From the NCBI GenBank assembly GCA_030642995.1, contig DAOWMR010000235.1:1-5245 (forward strand): 5,245 nucleotides of DNA, given 5' to 3'. Source of the DNA: Spirochaetales bacterium (GTDB lineage: Bacteria > Spirochaetota > Spirochaetia > DSM-27196 > SLST01). A program made the translations under genes and the position numbers. Positions 1-5,245 of this stretch are shown piece after piece; within the stretch, counting starts at the first letter, position 1; every line of letters begins with the position of its first letter. The notes beneath the pieces were generated by a model. It saw only the letters and a program-made list of their open reading frames with translations. It made no database searches and was not told the DNA's origin.

Positions 1-19
1 ATACCTTGTAACGAAAGTC

Positions 20-25
20 AGGAGG
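20..25 (+). promoter_or_regulatory. Ribosome binding site of the hsp20 gene
   Basis: AGGAGG lies six bases before the ATG at 32 and is complementary to the anti-Shine-Dalgarno end of 16S rRNA. It fixes the start at 32 rather than at the second in-frame ATG at 41. Only 31 bases precede the gene, so no promoter or heat-shock operator can be judged. Confidence 0.9.
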
Positions 26-31
26 ACTGCA

Positions 32-460
32 ATGGCATATATGGTTAAGCATGGTCGAGCATACGACGCGGATATGATGAGGAATTTCGATTCCATGGCA
101 CATCGGGTCTTTGGCTCCGCCGGGATCAACCTTTCACCGTTCCCAGCCGTGGATGCGCGGGAGGAGAATGATCGATACGTGATTGAGGTCGAGCTGCCCG
201 GCTATGCCCGGAACGACGTGGACATCCAGGTCAAAGACGGTGTCCTCAGCATTGCATCAGTTGAAGCGTCGGAGGACGAGGGCAACAAGGAGAGCGCGAA
301 CGGTGGGCGCCGACGAGGTGCGTTCAATCGCCGGTTCTCGCTCCCCAAGGAGGTCAATCGTGAGGCAATTGAGGCGGCATTCACCAACGGTCTTCTCATT
401 ATCACTCTCAACAAGCAGCCCGAGGCCCAGCCCCGGAAGATTGAGATCCAGGTCAACTGA
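32..460 (+). CDS. hsp20: Small heat-shock protein, Hsp20/alpha-crystallin family
   Basis: An ATP-independent holdase chaperone of 142 residues, expected to form cytoplasmic oligomers that bind unfolding proteins and keep them refoldable. The length is typical of bacterial class A Hsp20 proteins. A variable N-terminal arm (about 1-38) precedes the alpha-crystallin domain (about 39-130). Visible domain marks are VELPG (53-57), DGVLSI (69-74), the basic GRRRGAFNRRFSLP segment (92-105) and the family signature A-F-T-N-G-L-L (116-122). A short C-terminal tail carries an I-x-I type element (IEI, 137-139), which in this family docks into neighbouring subunits. An acidic/polar loop around 78-90 is within normal variation. 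The gene is followed by its own terminator at 505-533, so it appears monocistronic or last in its transcript. The family call is secure. The client range is unknown, and regulation lies outside the window. Confidence 0.96.
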   Translation: MAYMVKHGRAYDADMMRNFDSMAHRVFGSAGINLSPFPAVDAREENDRYVIEVELPGYARNDVDIQVKDGVLSIASVEASEDEGNKESANGGRRRGAFNRRFSLPKEVNREAIEAAFTNGLLIITLNKQPEAQPRKIEIQVN

Positions 461-464
461 CAAG

Positions 465-487
465 TCGATCTCAGATCGAAATCGATT
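465..487 (+). repeat. Palindromes between hsp20 and its terminator
   Basis: TCGATCT-C-AGATCGA at 465-479 is an exact inverted repeat with a one-base centre. As RNA it could fold as a 6-bp stem with a 3-base loop. It is directly followed by the perfect 8-base palindrome AATCGATT at 480-487. No T-run follows, so it is not a terminator by itself. It could be a 3'-end stabilising hairpin ahead of the true terminator, a protein-binding site for the downstream operon, or chance. Confidence 0.4.
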
Positions 488-504
488 CTGACACCCATGA
501 TGAC

Positions 505-533
505 GGCCCCGCAGACAGCGGGGCCTCTTTTTT
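505..533 (+). terminator. Intrinsic (Rho-independent) terminator of hsp20
   Basis: An 8-bp perfect GC-rich stem (GGCCCCGC at 505-512 and GCGGGGCC at 518-525) with a five-base loop AGACA is followed by TCTTTTTT (526-533). It starts 45 bases after the hsp20 stop and faces + strand transcription, so it should separate hsp20 from the genes at 532-2386. Those genes would then need their own promoter or depend on read-through. Confidence 0.92.
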
Positions 534-1005
534 GTACACTGTGTCCGTGCCGGTACTATCCGAGGCTGTCATTTGTCTGCTCGTTGTCCTCATTGAGATC
601 TTGCAGCCCACCGACGCGGTTACCGTGGACTACCTGCAGAACTCCGCTCCGGCAATGGTCGTGCAGATATCGCCCGCTCTGAATTCCGACAACGATGTCT
701 ATCTCATCTCAGCATCACCTGTGCCGGGATCGACTGCCGAAACCGTTTCGGTTCGGATTGAGCAGAGCGATTTGTACGCGCACAATTACGTGGTGTATGC
801 CCGCGGCAGCCCGCCCACCGTACTGGACCTCACTTCCGTCCGTCGCAGCCTGGCGGGCGTGAACCTGGAGATGGACGCGGGCTCAGGTACCAATCTGACA
901 CTCGAAATGGATTCCGTCACCTCCGGTCCACTGCATTTGCTGAATCGTCCACCGTACATCATGCTGGCCGCCCCGGCCGAGGCCATCCTCCTCATCGCGC
1001 GATAG
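532..1005 (+). CDS. Hypothetical protein, lysine-free, start uncertain
   Basis: I do not recognise this protein. The frame is open to the TAG at 1003-1005, and its third codon positions are strongly G/C like its neighbours, which supports real coding. The stop is nine bases before the phosphatase start, suggesting one operon. The start is unclear. The first candidate, TTG 532, sits in the terminator tail; GTG at 541, 547 and 625 and ATG at 655 follow, none with a clear Shine-Dalgarno. The frame is also open upstream through the terminator stem but offers no ATG, GTG or TTG there. Counting from 532 there are 157 residues. A hydrophobic patch (13-23) is followed by alternating polar and hydrophobic residues, suggesting beta structure. 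A short repeated LEMD occurs at 112-115 and 124-127, and the end is hydrophobic (143-156). The protein has no lysine, six arginines and about fifteen acidic residues. It has no convincing signal peptide. It might be a small accessory factor of the repair genes or a degraded remnant. Confidence 0.55.
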   Translation: MYTVSVPVLSEAVICLLVVLIEILQPTDAVTVDYLQNSAPAMVVQISPALNSDNDVYLISASPVPGSTAETVSVRIEQSDLYAHNYVVYARGSPPTVLDLTSVRRSLAGVNLEMDAGSGTNLTLEMDSVTSGPLHLLNRPPYIMLAAPAEAILLIAR

Positions 1006-1008
1006 GGA
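1004..1008 (+). promoter_or_regulatory. Ribosome binding site of the phosphatase gene
   Basis: AGGGA ends six bases before the ATG at 1015. It overlaps the stop codon (1003-1005) of the preceding frame, so translation of the two genes may be coupled. It supports the start chosen for the phosphatase. Confidence 0.6.
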
Positions 1009-1014
1009 CCAACT

Positions 1015-1512
1015 ATGAGCAACGAACTCACTCGAATTCTCTTCGTCTGCACGGGCAACATCTGTCGAAGCCCCCTCGCAGAGGCCGTACTGAGATCCGA
1101 GTTGGAGCGACGTGGCGTTGAGAGTCGTTTTGAAGTGGACAGCGCCGGAACCGACGCCTACCATGTCGGCGAACCGGCCGATCCCCGCATGCGCTCAGTT
1201 GCACGGAGGCACGGCATTGACATCCGGACCCGGTCCCGCCGAGTCACGCGGGCAGATCTCGATGCGTATGACTATGTCTTTGCGATGGATGCCGGTCACT
1301 ACCGGGCGCTCCGTCATGGCGTCCGCGATGAATCGACCGAAGAGAAAATTGTCATGTTCCGCGCTCACGACCCTGAGGTGAACGACCGCCACTTTCCCGA
1401 CGTTCCGGATCCATGGTACGGCGGCATTGACGGATTTGAGCGGGTGTATGAGATCGTTTCCCGGACCTGCGTTCGGATTGCCGACGAATTAGTGAACGGC
1501 GCCAATGATTGA
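1015..1512 (+). CDS. Low-molecular-weight protein-tyrosine-phosphatase homologue (likely ketosamine-phosphate phosphatase)
   Basis: A cytosolic 165-residue phosphatase, the usual length for the family. The P-loop C-T-G-N-I-C-R-S starts at Cys12, the nucleophile, and Arg18 binds phosphate (CX5R). The general-acid loop D-P-W-Y-G-G begins at Asp132. The segment DSAGTDAYHVGEPAD (42-56) matches the conserved region that follows the P-loop helix. These enzymes cleave phosphomonoesters through a phospho-cysteine intermediate. Homologues encoded beside fructosamine-kinase genes are known to dephosphorylate ribulosamine 5-phosphates and erythrulosamine 4-phosphates on proteins. Here the gene overlaps the kinase gene by eight bases (ATGATTGA), so the same role is likely. 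This is an inference from context. A capsule or arsenate role is less likely because no exopolysaccharide or ars gene is near. The protein has one lysine (Lys111) and 23 arginines. Family call secure; substrate probable. Confidence 0.95.
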   Translation: MSNELTRILFVCTGNICRSPLAEAVLRSELERRGVESRFEVDSAGTDAYHVGEPADPRMRSVARRHGIDIRTRSRRVTRADLDAYDYVFAMDAGHYRALRHGVRDESTEEKIVMFRAHDPEVNDRHFPDVPDPWYGGIDGFERVYEIVSRTCVRIADELVNGAND

Positions 1513-2386
1513 CGACGCACGCTCGCTTGACGAAGCCGTGGAGCGGGTGGCCGGGGCAGGGGTGCAGATCACCGGTAGATCGTCGGTTTCGGGCGGGTGT
1601 ATCGCCAATGGCGCACGGCTTGACCTGTCCAACGGCGGTAGGCTTTTTGTCAAACGGGCAACGACGCTTCCCGGGGCAATGTTCGATGCGGAGGCGCGTG
1701 GCCTGGCTGCGCTGCGGTGCGACGACGGTCCGCGAGTGCCTCGCGCGCTGGCTGTCGGCGCAACCGGCCGGGAGTCTTTCATTCTCATGGAGTGGATTGA
1801 TACCGGACGCCCGGGACCGGGCTTTCACGAACGCTTTGGTCGAGAACTCGCCCGGATGCACCGCTCACTCTCCGGTGATCGGTACGGGTTTGAATCGGAT
1901 AATTTCATCGGATCCACCGAGCAACCGAACACTTGGTCCGATAGCTGGTGCGGTTTCTTCGCATCGCAACGCATTGGGTTCCAGGCCCGCCTCGCTCGCG
2001 ACCGGGGCAGAATTGATTCTCGTCTCTCCGGGTCAATCGATACAATTGTCAACCGCATGGATTCATTGCTCGTGGAGCCGGATCACCCGGCGCTCCTTCA
2101 TGGGGATCTGTGGAGTGGAAACTATCTGTGCGACGAATCCGGAACACCGGTGCTCATTGACCCGGCCGTGTACTACGGGCATCCGGAGGCTGATCTGGCC
2201 ATGACCGAGCTTTTCGGAGGCTTCCCTCCCGCCTTCTACCGCGCGTACCGCGACGAGACGCCGCTCCAGCCCGGGTACCCCGAGCGCCGCGATCTCTACA
2301 ACCTCTATCACATGCTCAATCACCTGAACATCTTCGGCGGCAGCTATCTCGGCAGCGTCCGCTCCATTGTTTCGCGGTACGTTTAA
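1505..2386 (+). CDS. Fructosamine-3-kinase family protein (probable ribulosamine/erythrulosamine kinase)
   Basis: A 293-residue kinase of the aminoglycoside-phosphotransferase-like fold, full length for the family. In family members ATP phosphorylates O3 of a sugar-derived ketoamine on a lysine, and the unstable product then eliminates to free the amine. The N-lobe shows FVK with ATP-binding Lys50 and the partner Glu63 in DAEARGL. MEWID (95-99) looks like the hinge. FIGSTEQPN (134-142) is a family hallmark. The catalytic loop is LLHGDLWSGN (197-206) with Asp201, and the metal-binding segment LIDPAVYYGHPEADLAM (217-233) contains Asp219. The start overlaps the phosphatase stop by eight bases, so translation is probably coupled; no separate ribosome binding site is evident. 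Lys50 is the only lysine in the protein, against about 30 arginines. The gene converges with the UbiB-like gene, 14 bases between stops. Characterised bacterial members prefer ribulosamines and erythrulosamines over fructosamines; the actual substrate here is inferred. Confidence 0.95.
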   Translation: MIDDARSLDEAVERVAGAGVQITGRSSVSGGCIANGARLDLSNGGRLFVKRATTLPGAMFDAEARGLAALRCDDGPRVPRALAVGATGRESFILMEWIDTGRPGPGFHERFGRELARMHRSLSGDRYGFESDNFIGSTEQPNTWSDSWCGFFASQRIGFQARLARDRGRIDSRLSGSIDTIVNRMDSLLVEPDHPALLHGDLWSGNYLCDESGTPVLIDPAVYYGHPEADLAMTELFGGFPPAFYRAYRDETPLQPGYPERRDLYNLYHMLNHLNIFGGSYLGSVRSIVSRYV

Positions 2387-2400
2387 TTGGCCGTGTTGGT

Positions 2401-4173
2401 CTATCGGTCGCGCCGGAACACGTGAGAAATGAGGCTTACCAGGAAACTGAGACTGAGTACACCCGCGATCACGAAACCGACCACACCAATCAGAGGTATG
2501 CCGTTCCACAGGGGCGGGATCTTCGCTTGGATTATCAGCGCCGAGCTTATCATCAACGCTGCAAGTACAATGCCGAAAATCAGCCGGTAGCTAATGTTGT
2601 CCAACGTGCGACGCAACGGTTCGAGACCTCGCATGCGAAACCCAATGACCAACCGGCCGGCGCGCAATTGCCGAAGGACATCACCGGTATCTCCAGGCAG
2701 GTCGCGCAGCAACTGCAGGTATTCCATCATCGTCGCCGACCCGAGTTTCGCCATCCGATTCGGCCGCAACTGCTCAATCATCAGTTTGCGTGCCACGGCT
2801 CGAAGCGCCGGCTGCAGAGTGAACTCCGGATAAATCCTCACTCCGACGCCCTCGGTGGTCAGAAGTGCCTTTACCACCATCAGGAGACTGGCGGGGACAT
2901 GGATGCCGTGCGTGGTGACGAGCCGGACAAGGTCTGCAAACAGTTCGCCGATGTCGAGGTCCTTCAGCGGTCTATCGAGATAGTCCTGCACAAGTACCTG
3001 CACCTCGTCCACAAGTGTGTCGTATTGCACGGTTCGATTCTGGTTACTCAGGCGCACCAAGGCATCGGCGACGCGCCGGCCGTCCTGTTGAGCGATGCCC
3101 AGGACCGCCGCCGCCATCTGGTTGCGCTCCGTCTCGCGCAATTCGCCCATCATCCCGAAATCCAGGAAACACAAAACATTGCCGGGGAGTATCATGATGT
3201 TTCCGGGATGCGGATCTGCATGGAAGAAGCCGTGTATCAGGATCTGCTCGAGTGTCAGATCTGCACCGCGTCGAGCGATGACGGAAGGATCGCAGTCCGG
3301 CAGTTTCTTGTGGAACCCCTCACTGTCCAGCGCCGAGAGTTTGACCCCGTCCACGAACTCCATGACGATGAGCCGATGAGTGCAGTATTCGGCATACGTT
3401 TCCGGTACGTAGATCCCGTACCTCTTCGCGTGATTTGCGCGGAAGCGCTCCATGTTACGGCGCTCCCGCCCGAAATCGAGCTCTTGGAGAATGTGCTTGC
3501 GAAATTCTTTCATAAGGTCCGACGGATGGAAGTGACGGACGATCGGGAGATGTCGTTCTGCAAGCCGGGCCACTTGATCCATGATGTCAAGGTCGATCTC
3601 GATCGTGCCGGGAATTCCGGGCCGCTGGATCTTGACCGCGACTTCCTCTCCCGTAACCAGTACTCCGCGGTGCACCTGAGCAATGGAGGCCGACCCGGTT
3701 GGGTATTCGTCGATCCTCGCAAAAACGTTGGTAATCTCGTTCCCGAGTTCCGCGTGCAGCGCCTCCCGTATCCTTGGCCATTCTACGGGTTGTACGCTGT
3801 CCTGGAGGCGAGAGAACTGAGTGAGGAGTTCCTCCGGGAGGATATCGCTGCGGGTGCTCAACAGCTGTCCCAGCTTGACAAACGTCGGGCCGAGTTCCTC
3901 CAATGCAAGACGAAGCAGTTCCCACTTCGATAGCCCGTCCGGGACTTCTGCGCTGCCACGACGGGAAAGGAGCGATCGAATTCCCGGCACGCTCTTACCG
4001 AGGCGAAGGGCGCGAATTGACCCGGAGAAGCCGTATTTTATCATTATCCGGGCGAACTCGCGCATTCTGCCGATTGTTCGGGGGCTGATCCGGAAACCAC
4101 CGTTCCTTCGACGGCTGCGGACGCGAGATTGCGGAGAGCCGGAATCCACGGACTTCTGTGTTTTCATCCTCAT
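2401..4173 (-). CDS. ubiB: ABC1/UbiB (AarF) family atypical protein kinase-like ATPase, membrane anchored
   Basis: Numbering is from ATG 4173 (590 residues). Marks in order are the family KxGQ motif in FVKLGQLLSTRSDILPEE (Lys100, Gly102, Gln103), the alanine-loop segment SASIAQVH (161-168), VAVK with Lys181, ELDF with Glu231 and Asp233 (ExD motif), the catalytic HADPHPGN (318-325) and DFG (338-340). Two hydrophobic helices near the C terminus (about 531-548 and 560-582) should anchor it in the membrane. UbiB and its ABC1 relatives are ATPases that support isoprenoid-quinone or other lipid metabolism; if this host uses menaquinone, the target is open. An Arg-rich stretch (17-23) precedes the domain. 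The start is uncertain. ATG 4167 is two codons later, TTG 4254 would add 27 residues, and ATG 4065 lies just before the conserved part. None has a clear ribosome binding site. It lies on the same strand as, and downstream of, the GNAT gene, probably cotranscribed. Confidence 0.93.
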   Translation of the reverse strand: MRMKTQKSVDSGSPQSRVRSRRRNGGFRISPRTIGRMREFARIMIKYGFSGSIRALRLGKSVPGIRSLLSRRGSAEVPDGLSKWELLRLALEELGPTFVKLGQLLSTRSDILPEELLTQFSRLQDSVQPVEWPRIREALHAELGNEITNVFARIDEYPTGSASIAQVHRGVLVTGEEVAVKIQRPGIPGTIEIDLDIMDQVARLAERHLPIVRHFHPSDLMKEFRKHILQELDFGRERRNMERFRANHAKRYGIYVPETYAEYCTHRLIVMEFVDGVKLSALDSEGFHKKLPDCDPSVIARRGADLTLEQILIHGFFHADPHPGNIMILPGNVLCFLDFGMMGELRETERNQMAAAVLGIAQQDGRRVADALVRLSNQNRTVQYDTLVDEVQVLVQDYLDRPLKDLDIGELFADLVRLVTTHGIHVPASLLMVVKALLTTEGVGVRIYPEFTLQPALRAVARKLMIEQLRPNRMAKLGSATMMEYLQLLRDLPGDTGDVLRQLRAGRLVIGFRMRGLEPLRRTLDNISYRLIFGIVLAALMISSALIIQAKIPPLWNGIPLIGVVGFVIAGVLSLSFLVSLISHVFRRDR

Positions 4174-4232
4174 GATTCTAAACCAGCGGCTGCTTTCCAA
4201 ATAGTGCCGGGTTCCACGCAGATTCGCGCAGT

Positions 4233-4261
4233 CGTGGCCGACAATCCACGTCAACTGTCGG
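4233..4261 (-). repeat. Interleaved inverted repeats in the GNAT-ubiB spacer
   Basis: Two short inverted repeats are interlocked. CCGACA (4238-4243) pairs with TGTCGG (4256-4261), extendable by G-U and U-A pairs. CGTGG (4233-4237) pairs with CCACG (4246-4250). A second CCACG at 4214-4218 offers a third alternative partner. In RNA read leftwards into ubiB, the two main stems have no linker at one crossing, so they are probably mutually exclusive rather than a pseudoknot. No T-run follows, so it is not a terminator. The TTG alternative start (4254) falls inside. The arms are short and chance is possible. Confidence 0.35.
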
Positions 4262-4278
4262 ATTGAGAGACGCGGTGC

Positions 4279-5245
4279 CTATCCGATGGCAGCGATTGCC
4301 TTATGATAGCATCGCCGTCGTTTGTGTTGTCGCGCCGGATAGTGTTTCCACATCGCCTGTATCTGTGTATTGCTTTCCAGTTCCGGGTTGGTTTCCGCAT
4401 CGAGGATGCCTCGTTCCTTACAGTTTCGGTGGATCTCGGTCATGAGAATAGCCGGTATCCCTTTAGCCTGGAAGTCAGGTCTGACAGCCACCAGCAGCAT
4501 CTCAATTCGGTGCGGCGTCCTCAGGGCACGCAATAGATGGACGAAGCCAAACGGAAAGATTTTGCCTTTTGCCTTCTGGAGAGCGTGCGCGAGCGAAGGC
4601 ATTGCCAGACCGAATGCAACGACTCCATCGTTCTCGTCTATCACGACCTTCGTGAGGTCGGGATCGACGAAACGGAAGTACTCTTTGATATATGTATCGA
4701 TCTGATCGGCAGTCAATTCGACCACCCCGTACAGATCTGCATATGCCGTGTTGAGCAGATCGAACACCTTCTTTGAGTACCGAACCAGACTCTTCTTCTT
4801 TGATTCCACCAATCGGAGGTGGTAACGTTTGAGCACAAGGTCTTGCACCCGAAGGACTTTCTCGGGAATTTTGTCGGGCGATTGTACCAGGAACTCGACC
4901 CAGTCTGTTTCTTTCGCGTAACCCAACGCCTCCATGTGATGCCCGTAGTAGGGATAATTATACCCGGCAGACATCGTTGCGATTTCCTGGAATCCCTCTA
5001 CCAACATGCCTTCTTTGTCGAAGTTCGTGAAGCCGAACGGCCCCTGCAAGTGCGCCATGCCTTCTTCTGCAGCCCAGTTCTCGACTGCGTTCATGAGCGC
5101 AGCCCAGACTTCCAGATCGTCGACACCGTCAACCCAGCCGAATCTGCAGTTCCGTTGCCCCCATTTTTCATTTGCCCGATCGTTGATTATCCCCGCAACT
5201 CGACCGATGACTCGACCGTTTTTCTTCGCCAGAAACAGGCGGGCG
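4279..5245 (-). CDS. GNAT-family N-acetyltransferase-like protein, 5' end cut by the window edge
   Basis: The frame has no stop from its TAG (4279-4281) to the right edge, so 321 C-terminal residues are visible and the true start lies outside. The ATG at 5094 is internal, because conserved-looking sequence continues upstream of it. The visible N-terminal part (FLAKKNGRVIGRVAGIIN, 4-21) resembles a GNAT strand pair. A family-like block follows, with GPFGFTNFDKEGMLVEGF (68-85) and NYPYYGHHMEALGY (96-109). A second GNAT fold carries the strand VVAFGLAMPSL (208-218) and an acetyl-CoA-binding motif VRPDFQAKGIPAIL (254-267). The tail NPELESNTQIQAMWKHY (286-302) and RQHKRRRCYHK (305-315) is strongly basic. 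This looks like the large, uncharacterised two-domain GNAT proteins common in Bacteroidota-like bacteria; no substrate is known to me. Lysine is plentiful (23 visible). The gene precedes ubiB on the same strand. Confidence 0.82.
   Translation of the reverse strand, partial: ARLFLAKKNGRVIGRVAGIINDRANEKWGQRNCRFGWVDGVDDLEVWAALMNAVENWAAEEGMAHLQGPFGFTNFDKEGMLVEGFQEIATMSAGYNYPYYGHHMEALGYAKETDWVEFLVQSPDKIPEKVLRVQDLVLKRYHLRLVESKKKSLVRYSKKVFDLLNTAYADLYGVVELTADQIDTYIKEYFRFVDPDLTKVVIDENDGVVAFGLAMPSLAHALQKAKGKIFPFGFVHLLRALRTPHRIEMLLVAVRPDFQAKGIPAILMTEIHRNCKERGILDAETNPELESNTQIQAMWKHYPARQHKRRRCYHKAIAAIG

Noticed and set aside
532..559. Possible promoter TTGTAC-16 bases-TACTAT for the operon at 532-2386
   Set aside because: Only about 3/6 and 4/6 matches to the sigma-70 consensus. 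It overlaps the terminator tail and would place the transcript start after the first candidate start codons. The operon does need a promoter, but this one is not convincing.
1352..1861. Open - strand frame of 169 codons under the phosphatase-kinase junction
   Set aside because: It is antisense to two well-supported genes, and its Arg/Pro/Ser-rich translation has no recognisable motif.
1509..2204. Open + strand frame of 231 codons inside the kinase gene
   Set aside because: It is in another frame of a gene with clear kinase motifs. Its low-order composition has no domain.
2392..2422. Possible bidirectional terminator between the convergent genes (CGTGTT and AACACG)
   Set aside because: Only six paired bases with a long loop and no T-run on either strand, and it overlaps the end of the ubiB coding sequence.
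2422..3933. A 503-codon open frame on the + strand opposite the ubiB gene
   Set aside because: It lies wholly antisense to a gene with all ABC1 motifs. Its translation is rich in Gln, Arg and His with no domain, as expected of the shadow frame opposite GC-rich codons.
5092..5094. ATG at 5094 as the true start of the GNAT gene
   Set aside because: The frame stays open to the window edge, and the upstream 50 residues read as natural protein continuous with the family, so the gene is truncated by the window.

Overview
The window is an ordinary-looking stretch of bacterial chromosome of moderately high GC (judged by eye). It holds six protein genes and no mobile element, CRISPR array, tRNA or rRNA. 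No lineage marker is present. The gene content, together with the C-terminal 'RQHKRRRCY' signature of the last gene (which I associate with Bacteroidota-type GNAT proteins), makes a Rhodothermota/Balneolota/Bacteroidota-like bacterium my best guess. This is inference only.

Left part, + strand. A small heat-shock protein (Hsp20) gene at 32-460 has a near-perfect ribosome binding site. A short palindrome and then a strong intrinsic terminator (505-533) follow it. Directly after the terminator begins an uncharacterised reading frame (to 1005) whose start is unclear. Nine bases later comes a low-molecular-weight protein-tyrosine-phosphatase homologue (1015-1512), which overlaps a fructosamine-kinase-family gene (1505-2386) by 8 bases. 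The last three genes look like one transcription unit.

Right part, - strand. Transcription enters the window from the right edge. It passes through a 5'-truncated GNAT-family acetyltransferase-like gene (4279-5245), a 100-base spacer with interleaved inverted repeats, and an ABC1/UbiB-type atypical kinase with two C-terminal membrane helices (2401-4173). This gene converges on the kinase gene of the left unit with only 14 bases between stop codons.

How the genes fit together. The phosphatase plus fructosamine-kinase pair matches a known protein-repair arrangement. The phosphatase removes the terminal phosphate from lysines glycated by ribose 5-phosphate or erythrose 4-phosphate, and the kinase phosphorylates the resulting ketosamine so that it falls off and frees the lysine. 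An Hsp20 chaperone just upstream fits a protein-quality theme.

Most notable observation: the three products of the putative repair operon are almost free of lysine, the residue that glycation attacks. There are 0, 1 and 1 lysines in 157, 165 and 293 residues. The other three genes of the window have about 4.5 % lysine. The single lysine of the kinase is its ATP-binding one. This pattern is worth testing as possible self-protection of a deglycation machinery and as a clue to the role of the unknown first gene.
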